Positions 1-5,081 of a DNA stretch of 5,085 bases are shown piece by piece. Each line of letters begins with the position of its first letter. The first letter of the stretch is position 1. The notes beneath the pieces are model-generated. The model searched no databases, was not told where the DNA came from, and saw nothing but the letters and a program-made list of their open reading frames with translations. The position numbers were made by a program, and so were the translations under genes. Source of the stretch: Draconibacterium orientale. GTDB taxonomy: Bacteria > Bacteroidota > Bacteroidia > Bacteroidales > UBA1556. The stretch spans positions 1-5,085 of the forward strand of contig DZDC01000150.1 of assembly GCA_022736595.1 (NCBI GenBank), written 5' to 3'.

Positions 1-32
1 CCTGCACGTCCGTGGAGCTGGTTCAGTTCTTA

Positions 33-141
33 CGTTTTATCAACAATTGCGCTCTGCTATATTGAGCCACTGCCTTTACTTCAACTGCATCGTTCTTTCT
101 ACTCCTGACGCATTCATCGGGGCGCAACAATTGATAAAACG
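33..141. repeat. Spaced 20-bp inverted repeat
   Basis: The left arm at 33-52 reads CGTTTTATCAACAATTGCGC. The right arm at 122-141 reads GCGCAACAATTGATAAAACG. Reverse-complementing the right arm matches the left at 17 of 20 positions, and the three mismatches are consecutive (CAA against TTG). Because the arms contain CAATTG, both also carry the direct 9-mer CAACAATTG. The arms enclose 69 bp. They could be ends of a small non-autonomous element, a recombination or protein-binding site, or a large cruciform. I recognise no known IS terminus. Confidence 0.55.
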
Positions 142-151
142 CTACTCAATC

Positions 152-184
152 AAGGTTTGGATGGAAGTGGTTGTATCAAACCTT
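152..184. repeat. 8-bp inverted repeat downstream of membrane-protein gene
   Basis: AAGGTTTG (152-159) and CAAACCTT (177-184) form a perfect 8-bp stem with a 17-nt loop. It begins 12 bp beyond the stop codon of the minus-strand gene. No T-tract follows on the minus strand, so it does not look like a standard intrinsic terminator, though it could still stabilise the transcript 3' end. Confidence 0.35.
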
Positions 185-196
185 AGTGGTTGGACA

Positions 197-760
197 TTAA
201 TTTGAATTTTTATTCGACCATAGCCCTTTTAATACATGATGCAAATATTTAAGCAGATACGATAGTTGGTCCATAATCATTCCAAGAACAAGAGTTAGTC
301 CAGCCAAAGTAAAAATAAAAACTCCAAATCCTGCATCCACGTCCAATACCCAGAATATCCTTTTGTGATCAATTATATCGAAGAGCACAAAGGGAACAAT
401 GAGTGCAATTAATGAGATCAGAATAAAGGTTTTGGTTGTCAATCGTTTGTGCTTGATAGCAGCGTATGAAGGGTAGATCCATATACACAATATGTAGATC
501 ATTCCAATTGCTATTCCAGTTTTGGATGTAAGAGGCAAAAAGAGGAACGAAACATTTGCCCAGCCCATAAACAATGATCCGATTGCCAAGCAAGCAGAAA
601 ATAAGATAAACCTGCCGCCAATAGTAATAATGGCTTGACGTTCAACAAGACAGTTCAGATCACGGCCGGGATTCGCTTGCATGATTATCCCATCCGTTAT
701 ATTCGAGATTTTTTTTCTGGTTTTATATGACTTGTAGTGGGCAATAACTTTTTCCAGCAT
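197..760 (-). CDS. Small integral membrane protein, unknown function (187 aa)
   Basis: This gene is not recognised. It begins at an ATG (complement of 758-760) and ends at TAA (complement of 197-199). A possible weak ribosome site, GAG, lies about 8 nt upstream on the minus strand. The first 43 residues are polar and basic (for example KSYKTRKKIS). About four hydrophobic segments follow, near residues 44-68, 80-101, 110-130 and 141-165, and a short basic tail (KGLWSNKNSN) ends the protein. This pattern fits an inner-membrane protein with both termini in the cytoplasm. No catalytic motif, cysteine pair or transporter signature is visible. It is transcribed away from the WYL-led cluster, so it shares the intergenic region but not the operon. 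It may be an unrelated neighbour or a divergently controlled accessory gene. Coding status is well supported by length and coherent hydrophobic architecture. Confidence 0.8.
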   Translation of the reverse strand: MLEKVIAHYKSYKTRKKISNITDGIIMQANPGRDLNCLVERQAIITIGGRFILFSACLAIGSLFMGWANVSFLFLPLTSKTGIAIGMIYILCIWIYPSYAAIKHKRLTTKTFILISLIALIVPFVLFDIIDHKRIFWVLDVDAGFGVFIFTLAGLTLVLGMIMDQLSYLLKYLHHVLKGLWSNKNSN

Positions 761-790
761 CTAATCAACTCATCAATCAGGATAATTTTT

Positions 791-856
791 GTGAACAGCA
801 CAGCACTATTTTTAGTATTTTTGTATAGTCTTTTATTTTGGAGTGGAGTTGTCTGA
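791..856 (+). CDS. Possible 21-residue hydrophobic peptide (doubtful)
   Basis: GTG at 791 opens a 21-codon ORF ending at TGA 854-856. An AGGA ribosome-binding-like site (779-782) lies 8 nt upstream, which is good spacing. The product, starting MNSTALFLVFLYSLLFW, would be almost wholly hydrophobic, like many tiny membrane peptides including type I toxins. However, T-rich DNA produces such peptides by chance, and no promoter, antisense RNA or terminator is evident. I regard it as more likely spurious than real. Confidence 0.12.
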   Translation: MNSTALFLVFLYSLLFWSGVV

Positions 857-888
857 AAGTCAACATCTTTTGGTGACAGAATGCCAAC

Positions 889-904
889 TTTCTGAAATCA
901 GAAA
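889..904. promoter_or_regulatory. Perfect 16-bp palindrome, candidate operator
   Basis: TTTCTGA (889-895) and TCAGAAA (898-904) are exact inverted repeats around a 2-bp AA centre, a shape typical of a dimeric regulator's site. The half-site TCTGAAA recurs in direct orientation at 852-858, 39 bp upstream. The site lies between divergent genes, about 190 bp before the WYL start and 130 bp from the membrane-gene start. No T-tract follows, which argues against a terminator. Which protein binds is unknown; the adjacent WYL regulator is the obvious candidate. Confidence 0.35.
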
Positions 905-972
905 AAATACCTTTTACACAGAATTATTTGCAGACCTCAAAAAATAAATAAAAAAACGACACCACCTGTCAT

Positions 973-992
973 TGCCATAGGAGATAATGGCA
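973..992. promoter_or_regulatory. TGCCAT/ATGGCA inverted pair, candidate operator
   Basis: TGCCAT (973-978) and ATGGCA (987-992) form an inverted pair with an 8-bp spacer, about one helical turn plus. The same core recurs nearer the regulator gene at 1034-1063, and a single TGCCA sits at 882-886. Repetition of the core upstream of a regulator suggests autoregulation, but five-base cores are short enough to recur by chance. Confidence 0.25.
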
Positions 993-1115
993 TCATATCA
1001 AAACGGTTTGCATTCAGTCTATATTGAACATACTGCCACGTTGCTAATATCTATCGCATGGCAGCCACACCACATTGGGAGTTTACAGCTAAAATATGAC
1101 GACCGGCAACCATGA
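987..1115 (+). CDS. Possible 42-residue upstream ORF overlapping the WYL start
   Basis: ATG at 987 opens a 42-codon ORF ending at TGA 1113-1115, in a different frame from the WYL gene and overlapping its first 20 bases. It is preceded by a strong AGGAGA (979-984), although the spacing to ATG is short (3 nt after GGAG). The product begins MASYQNGLHSVYIEHTA and matches nothing I know. The WYL gene's own ribosome site is poorly placed, so translation of this ORF could couple to and support WYL translation. It may equally be a chance ORF in leader DNA. Confidence 0.25.
   Translation: MASYQNGLHSVYIEHTATLLISIAWQPHHIGSLQLKYDDRQP
1024..1064 (+). promoter_or_regulatory. Weak possible promoter overlapping an inverted pair
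   Basis: TTGAAC (1024-1029) could serve as a -35 box, with TATCTA (1048-1053, 18-bp spacer) or TAATAT (1045-1050, 15-bp spacer) as -10. The region overlaps CTGCCA (1033-1038) and TGGCAG (1059-1064), inverted repeats whose core matches the pair at 973-992. If real, a repressor bound here would block transcription of the WYL gene and its followers. The boxes are poor matches, so this is tentative. Confidence 0.2.
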
Positions 1116-2013
1116 CACACTTGTTTATAGACTTTCACAAATTCTGGTTAAGCTCAACCAAGGAGAGAAACTCGATCCTTTGTCTTTAGCCGATGAATTC
1201 GGTGTCAACCTACGAACGATCCAGCGCGACCTCAATGTGAGATTTGCTTATCTCCCCTTGCAAAAATCCGAGGGGAAGTATCACCTCGATCCGACTTATC
1301 TTGGAAAACTAAACACTCGCGACATTGAGCGTTTCGCAAGTTTGGCAGGTGTTCGAGGCTTATTTCCATCTCTTTCCGATGACTTTCTGGGAGATATATT
1401 TGATACTCGTATCCAATCAACTCTTCTAGTTAAAGGACATAATTATGAAAATATTTCTGGTAAAGATACAATATTCCGCCAGTTGGAGCAGGCTATTATC
1501 GCCAGAAGCCATATAACCTTCGATTACAAAAAAGGAGAAGGATACAAACACTATGATTCAATTGCCCCGTATAAACTGATCAATCATAAAGGAATCTGGT
1601 ATCTCGTAGCGCGTGATGGAGACAAGCTAAAGACTTTTTCTTTTTCTAAATTAGAAGGAGTACGTCAACTTGATACTCGTTTTGCACAAGAGCCAGAGAT
1701 CGACAAGATGTTGCGGGAAGAAGATGGTATCTGGATTTGTGAGGAGAAGAAAGAAATCGTCTTAAAAATTAATTTCGAGATTGCGGCTTATTTCAAGCGC
1801 CGAAAATTGATAGCTAATCAGGTTATAGAAAAGGAATTGGAGGATGGAGGACTCATCATTTCAGCCAAATTCGGACACGTAAACCAAATAATACCGATTG
1901 TACGATACTGGATTCCACATATTAGAGTTATCAGTCCAGAGGGGTTGCAAAAAGAACTGGAAAATGAGTTGCTGAATTATATCGATAGGTCAAGCAATCA
2001 TGAGAAAATATAG
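1096..2013 (+). CDS. HTH-WYL transcriptional regulator (YafY-like, 305 aa)
   Basis: The protein has a DNA-binding helix-turn-helix at about residues 10-50, with recognition-helix sequence VNLRTIQRDL at 37-46, as in DeoR-type HTH domains fused to WYL. A WYL ligand-binding domain spans about 125-195 and contains the literal W168-Y169-L170 in KGIWYLVARD. A WCX-type C-terminal extension follows at about 215-295, ending with WIPHIRVISPEGLQ. Length is typical of the family. Known relatives (BrxR, CapW, PafBC) bind DNA as dimers and are thought to sense a nucleic-acid or nucleotide ligand; several repress phage-defence operons. ATG 1096 is the first start possible, because an in-frame TAA lies at 1090-1092. 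Its GGGAG site (1077-1081) is 14 nt away, longer than ideal. The downstream genes run on the same strand, so this is the likely regulator of the cluster. Confidence 0.93.
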   Translation: MTTGNHDTLVYRLSQILVKLNQGEKLDPLSLADEFGVNLRTIQRDLNVRFAYLPLQKSEGKYHLDPTYLGKLNTRDIERFASLAGVRGLFPSLSDDFLGDIFDTRIQSTLLVKGHNYENISGKDTIFRQLEQAIIARSHITFDYKKGEGYKHYDSIAPYKLINHKGIWYLVARDGDKLKTFSFSKLEGVRQLDTRFAQEPEIDKMLREEDGIWICEEKKEIVLKINFEIAAYFKRRKLIANQVIEKELEDGGLIISAKFGHVNQIIPIVRYWIPHIRVISPEGLQKELENELLNYIDRSSNHEKI

Positions 2014-2098
2014 TGTTTTTTTTGAAACAAAAAGCAACGAGTACGCGAAGCAAGCAGCTTTTTTATTAGGTCTTGGGGCATTTACCAAGGCTTACTGA
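2000..2098 (+). CDS. Possible 32-residue small protein overlapping WYL end
   Basis: ATG at 2000 lies inside the last codons of the WYL gene, in the +1 frame and overlapping it by 14 nt. It runs to TGA 2096-2098. The product starts MRKYSVFFETKSNEYAKQAA and then has a short hydrophobic patch (FLLGLGAF) and the ending TKAY, which reads like coding sequence. Its frame is the same as that of the zinc-ribbon gene, whose earliest ATG (2102) is only 3 nt after this stop. That is the geometry of translational coupling. No good ribosome site precedes it beyond AGGT near 1987. It could also be a decayed remnant. It occupies most of the gap between the two larger genes. Confidence 0.33.
   Translation: MRKYSVFFETKSNEYAKQAAFLLGLGAFTKAY
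2048..2064 (+). terminator. Very weak terminator-like hairpin after WYL gene (doubtful)
   Basis: AAGC (2048-2051) and GCTT (2057-2060) can pair around a 5-nt loop and run into a six-T tract (2059-2064). The four-pair stem is too weak for a convincing intrinsic terminator, and it lies inside the possible small ORF. At most it could reduce read-through from the regulator into the downstream genes. Confidence 0.12.
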
Positions 2099-2158
2099 AT
2101 CATGGAGAAAACAAACTGCTGTTATTTACTATCTTCAACCAAACCTTTGGAGAACCAA

Positions 2159-3091
2159 ATGACAATGATCAAATGTAGTGAGTGTGGCAAGGATATTTCT
2201 GATAAAGCAACAGTATGCATAGGATGTGGCGCACCCATCCATGTATTAAACAACCAAACCGATACCTCCAATGGATCTGGCAAAATTGATTTTGATAATT
2301 TCAGGGCAGCGTTTGGCAAATTTTCGGATCAAGCTGCGACTGCTGTTGAAGGCGCAATTTGTTTAGGAAAGAATAAAGCTACGAGTGCTATAGAAAGTGC
2401 TATTAGTTTAGGAAGGGAAGCCTTTCAGTCCCAGGCTGAAAAAGACGCTGCGGCAATAGAAAATCTGGCCACTCAGGAGTTTGGCGCTTCAAGCGAACAG
2501 ACAACTGAATCTCAACTGAAGTGTTACAAATTTAAAGCTGCGCTGGAAAGTACAATAGATATGAAATTTGCAGAAGTCCTTAAGACAAAACCGGAGGCTG
2601 AAAAATATCTTAGTTATGTTGATGCACAGATATTGACAGCCTCTGTTCGTAATATTTTTAAAACAGTTTTATCATTCACACCACCACAAATGGAGGCTGC
2701 CTGCAGACTTAGTGAGGCTGTTCTAGCTCCATCAGCACAGGAAAAACAAAATCTGATCAAAGCGTCTATAGGTTTAGCCGGCGGTACAGCCGGTATCGGG
2801 ATGGTAATAGGCGGTGTTGGTGCGGCACTTGGCTGGGGAGCAAGCATAGTGACTTCCATTACTGCAGCTTTTGTAGGGTCCTCAATTGCTGGCCCAGTCG
2901 GATGGGTTATAGCGGGAGTTGGCTTGGCAGCTATCGCTGGATATTTTGCAACTTCCAGCAACAAACAAACTGATACTGAACGTTTTCTCAATGTCCTAAA
3001 AAAAGCTTCATCAAAAGCTGTTGATGCGATCTGGGAGAAATATGGAGATGAGTTGTCGAAAGCCGCTGATCAGGGCAGCTCAATCTCATAA
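2159..3091 (+). CDS. Zinc-ribbon protein with glycine-rich membrane-like C-terminus (310 aa)
   Basis: The start is ATG 2159, because GGAG (2149-2152) lies 6 nt upstream and the zinc ribbon then sits at the extreme N-terminus, as is usual. ATG 2102 would add 19 residues without a clear ribosome site. The ribbon is C6-S-E-C9 and C20-I-G-C23 (CX2C-X10-CX2C), expected to bind one zinc ion. Residues 62-71 and 77-86 (AVEGAICLGK, AIESAISLGR) are a 15-residue tandem repeat that looks helical and amphipathic. A charged helical region (about 90-200) follows. Residues about 203-263 are strongly hydrophobic and rich in glycine (GIGMVIGGVGAALGWGAS, then SSIAGPVGWVIAGVG), able to form two membrane helices of glycine-zipper type. 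The charged tail ends KAADQGSSIS. The function is not recognised; ribbon plus hydrophobic module suggests a membrane-associated or membrane-inserting protein. A 56-bp gap separates it from the next same-strand gene, so the two are probably cotranscribed. Confidence 0.85.
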   Translation: MTMIKCSECGKDISDKATVCIGCGAPIHVLNNQTDTSNGSGKIDFDNFRAAFGKFSDQAATAVEGAICLGKNKATSAIESAISLGREAFQSQAEKDAAAIENLATQEFGASSEQTTESQLKCYKFKAALESTIDMKFAEVLKTKPEAEKYLSYVDAQILTASVRNIFKTVLSFTPPQMEAACRLSEAVLAPSAQEKQNLIKASIGLAGGTAGIGMVIGGVGAALGWGASIVTSITAAFVGSSIAGPVGWVIAGVGLAAIAGYFATSSNKQTDTERFLNVLKKASSKAVDAIWEKYGDELSKAADQGSSIS

Positions 3092-3147
3092 AGGAAATCG
3101 TACTATCGCGTTTATCCGCAGTTCAAAAATAGACTTGGAGTAATTTT

Positions 3148-4284
3148 GTGGATGCTAATAATCTTTTAGATGCATCGGTCACGATTGTACCGACTCAATT
3201 GGCCTACATGCACATTCCGGCCAACGAATTACGGCAATTTGTGGATGGTATGTTTCCAACGCTGGCTAAATACCCGTTAGCGGACTCAGTGTCAGGATAT
3301 GGGCATCGCTATGCGGCAGGGCATGATCTTTTTTTAGATATTCCGAAAACAATTTCTTCGCATGGTCCATTTGAAGGTATAAAACATGCGGGGCATGTTC
3401 TGCTAACAGACTTTCCAACTAAAGCAGGAATTCCAATTCCAGGGTTATCGCAATCGGGTTTGGGAAAATTACTCGAAGAGGCTGGAATCCACCGTGGATG
3501 GATGCAAATTAATCTGTGCGAAACAGGAGTTGGCTTCTTTGCAATTGCCGAGGGATCTATCGATTTGATTGCAGCGCTGCATGGCTCGTTGAAGATGGAT
3601 GTAGGAACTTTTTTCGATACTTTTGTCGAAGGGAGCCTAGAGATAAGTTTTGCTTTGATTACGAAAAACCCAATTCTCATGGCCGGTGGTGTTGAAAATA
3701 TCCTTGCAGGAATTGTTGCATCTTGGAAATCATTGTCTGTCTATGTTGATCCTCTGGATTTCTTTGGTTCAGCAGGCACTTCAGCGTTCATTGGCTTCAT
3801 GTTGGCTTATGGTCTTGCTGGTGAGAATCTTAGTGATGCTGGAAAAGATGCAATTCGTAGCGGTGCTATTGGGGCCTTCTTTGCTTTGTCACCAGCTTTT
3901 GGCTTCGGAGCCTTGTCCGGTTTCACTGCATACCGGCTTGGCAGCATCCTTGCAAAACAGCAAGAAGAACTTATGAGAGACTGCTTATCTCTCGACGAGC
4001 AAACATATCGATTACTGTGGGATGAAATTTGTCAAGGCAATTTACCCGTACAAAAGCTACTCGATTGTACAGTTCTTCGACATAGCTTGTTTGACTCTGC
4101 CCCCGTTCTGCCGAATAAAATTGATTTTTTATCAGACGAATTCGTCAAGTTGTCAAGCAAATGTCAGACATTAAGAACTAATGCTTCAATGCTTGGAGTT
4201 AATATTGCTACTCTTCAAACTAAACCGACAGTGCTGTCCGACGATCCCTCTTCCTTAATCAAGTGGTACCGTTCATTTGCATAG
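3148..4284 (+). CDS. Unrecognised polytopic membrane protein, histidine-rich N-terminal half (378 aa)
   Basis: The start is GTG 3148, with TTGGAG (3135-3140) 7 nt upstream, a clear ribosome site; the stop is TAG 4282-4284. I do not recognise the family. The N-terminal half contains many histidines: GYGHRYAAGHD (H53, H59), H72, H80, H83, GIHRGW (H115) and H145. The clustering of H and D residues before the membrane segments suggests metal binding or a hydrolase active site, but I cannot match a known motif. Hydrophobic stretches occur at about 127-144, 163-192, 205-226 and 237-268, many glycine- and alanine-rich (for example GAFFALSPAFGFGALSGF). The last 110 residues (269-378) are polar and probably soluble. 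It lies 56 bp after the zinc-ribbon gene, with no terminator visible between them, so it likely belongs to the same operon and acts in or at the membrane. Confidence 0.85.
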   Translation: MDANNLLDASVTIVPTQLAYMHIPANELRQFVDGMFPTLAKYPLADSVSGYGHRYAAGHDLFLDIPKTISSHGPFEGIKHAGHVLLTDFPTKAGIPIPGLSQSGLGKLLEEAGIHRGWMQINLCETGVGFFAIAEGSIDLIAALHGSLKMDVGTFFDTFVEGSLEISFALITKNPILMAGGVENILAGIVASWKSLSVYVDPLDFFGSAGTSAFIGFMLAYGLAGENLSDAGKDAIRSGAIGAFFALSPAFGFGALSGFTAYRLGSILAKQQEELMRDCLSLDEQTYRLLWDEICQGNLPVQKLLDCTVLRHSLFDSAPVLPNKIDFLSDEFVKLSSKCQTLRTNASMLGVNIATLQTKPTVLSDDPSSLIKWYRSFA

Positions 4285-4285
4285 T

Positions 4286-4302
4286 CGATTTTGAAAAAAT
4301 CG
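4286..4302 (+). repeat. 7-bp hairpin just after the membrane-protein gene
   Basis: CGATTTT (4286-4292) and AAAATCG (4296-4302) pair perfectly around a 3-nt GAA loop, starting 2 bp after the stop codon. AATCGTT (4298-4304) can alternatively pair with AACGATT (4326-4332). The stem is AT-rich and no T-tract follows, so it is a weak or attenuating signal at best rather than a clear terminator. Confidence 0.3.
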
Positions 4303-4370
4303 TTATTCAAAACCAACTATTTTAAAACGATTGGAAGGACTTAACTGATAAGTGGAAATACAACACTATT

Positions 4371-5057
4371 ATGGTTTATTCCGATTATGCTTTGCTGGCA
4401 CAAGATCACAACAAAAATATCTTGGCAATATTAAATAACCACTTTGACATTGCAGAGAGGCGTATCGACGAAGTTTACAACCAACACTTCTCAGACCCAA
4501 AGGCTGTCGTCAACCGACACTGGCGACATACAAAAGATATTCCTTATGACTTGGTAAGCCCGTTTAAATATGTGTATGATCTTGTCTCAAAAAAAATTAT
4601 TCCAAACAAGAAAATCTATGAATTCCCTAAGTCAGGTAAATCACAAGAAATGGAACAAATATTTTCAGAACAGTTACTTAACCTTTCTGGCCTTGAAAAA
4701 GAGATAAATGCATACGTGAAACTGTATCAGGAACTTTTTGAAAAAGAGTTGTCAGATATTCTTGAAATTGTGCCTGCTTTTCAGAGGGAAGCTTTTTCTA
4801 AAAAATTAAAATTTAATATAGATCGCCTACAGACTCCTATAGATGGAGCAAGAGAAGCTGCACTGTTTTTGGTGGCTGGCATCATAAGTAAGGTTCTATC
4901 GGGAAACATTGGTGGCTCATTCTCTGCTGGTTCAGCGGTAAGTCAAACAATTTATTTGAGCCAACTTTCCTGGTTCGGATCATTATGGGTAAGCATTATC
5001 GGGACACCTGTGGGAAATAGGGGGACACCGTGGGAAATAGGGGGACACCATACCTGA
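4371..5057 (+). CDS. Unrecognised protein with hydrophobic C-terminal region; C-terminus replaced by repeat (228 codons)
   Basis: The family is not recognised. Residues 1-160 are polar, charged and probably mostly helical (for example EMEQIFSEQLLNLSGLEKE at 93-111). Residues about 160-210 turn hydrophobic and glycine/serine-rich (EAALFLVAGIISKVLSG, then SWFGSLWVSII), resembling the membrane-like segments of the two preceding genes. Codon 211 starts exactly at 5001, where a GGGACACC repeat array begins. The last 18 residues (GTPVGNRGTPWEIGGHHT) are therefore encoded by repeat DNA and not by the original gene, so the native protein was probably longer. The start is uncertain: a strong GGAAGGA (4333-4339) lies 31 nt before ATG 4371. 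A GTG at 4352 is better placed but is in another frame and closes after 28 codons. An in-frame TAA at 4323 limits extension. It is likely the last visible gene of the WYL-led cluster. Confidence 0.7.
   Translation: MVYSDYALLAQDHNKNILAILNNHFDIAERRIDEVYNQHFSDPKAVVNRHWRHTKDIPYDLVSPFKYVYDLVSKKIIPNKKIYEFPKSGKSQEMEQIFSEQLLNLSGLEKEINAYVKLYQELFEKELSDILEIVPAFQREAFSKKLKFNIDRLQTPIDGAREAALFLVAGIISKVLSGNIGGSFSAGSAVSQTIYLSQLSWFGSLWVSIIGTPVGNRGTPWEIGGHHT
5001..5049. repeat. 20-bp tandem repeat array (about 2.4 copies)
   Basis: GTGGGAAATAGGGGGACACC occurs twice, perfectly and head-to-tail, at 5010-5029 and 5030-5049. It is preceded by a partial copy, GGGACACC (5001-5008), plus one extra T. The G-rich composition contrasts with the AT-rich gene it interrupts. 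From memory, GGGACACC/GGGAAATAG strings occur near transposase genes and interspersed repeats in proteobacteria; I cannot confirm this here. The array supplies the final codons and stop of the preceding ORF. Confidence 0.75.
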
Positions 5058-5081
5058 AAACATATGCAAACGAGTATGGTG
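5046..5081. mobile_element. Hairpin at likely edge of a mobile element, cut by the window end
   Basis: CACCATAC (5046-5053) and GTATGGTG (5074-5081) are a perfect 8-bp inverted repeat with a 20-nt loop that contains the palindrome CATATG. The left arm overlaps the end of the tandem repeat array. Hairpins beside short repeats are typical of ends recognised by Y1 (IS200/REP-associated) transposases, but no transposase is visible within the window, so the assignment is tentative. Confidence 0.35.

Larger units (their letters stand above)
1..196. other. Left-edge region without a supportable gene
   Basis: No start-to-stop ORF of convincing size lies here. One plus-strand frame is open from position 2 to a TGA at 200-202, about 66 codons, with no start in view. 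Another is open from 1 to a TGA at 106-108. I recognise neither translation, and both could be chance or the tail of a gene outside the window. The only clear structure is two inverted repeats, listed separately. This stretch lies immediately downstream of the minus-strand membrane-protein gene, so it should hold that gene's transcription end, but I see no hairpin followed by a T-tract. Confidence 0.5.
761..1095. other. 335-bp divergent intergenic region with likely control sites
   Basis: This AT-rich stretch separates the starts of the minus-strand membrane gene and the plus-strand WYL regulator, so promoters for both should lie here. It contains a perfect 16-bp palindrome (889-904), a direct repeat TCTGAAA (852-858 and 891-897), and two TGCCA/TGGCA inverted pairs (973-992 and 1034-1063). 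Two tiny plus-strand ORFs are also possible, at 791-856 and 987-1115. No strong consensus sigma-70 promoter stands out on either strand. I see no RNA gene. Confidence 0.6.

Noticed and set aside
122..194. Integron attC-like site on the minus strand (GTCCAAC at one end, GTTGCGC at the other)
   Set aside because: The outer boxes roughly fit RYYYAAC/GTTRRRY, but the inner boxes do not pair with correct spacing, GTTGCGC has a mismatch, and no integrase or further cassettes are visible.
2..202. Open plus-strand frame from the left edge to TGA 200-202
   Set aside because: No start is visible, no family is recognised, and it spans the inverted repeat; it is not enough to call a gene.
2614..2991. 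125-codon minus-strand ORF opposite the zinc-ribbon gene
   Set aside because: It is an antisense shadow of the well-supported plus-strand coding sequence; its Pro/Ala/Thr-rich translation mirrors the Gly/Ala codons opposite.
3309..3680. 123-codon minus-strand ORF opposite the histidine-rich region
   Set aside because: It is fully antisense to a stronger gene, with no independent support.
3686..3976. 96-codon plus-strand ORF inside the polytopic membrane-protein gene
   Set aside because: It is out of frame within a longer ORF that has a clear ribosome site and coherent hydrophobic segments.
4352..4438. GTG-start 28-codon ORF after the GGAAGGA site, as a possible frameshift partner of the last gene
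   Set aside because: It is short, overlaps the start of the longer ORF in another frame, and shows no slippery sequence; noted only because the ribosome site fits it better.
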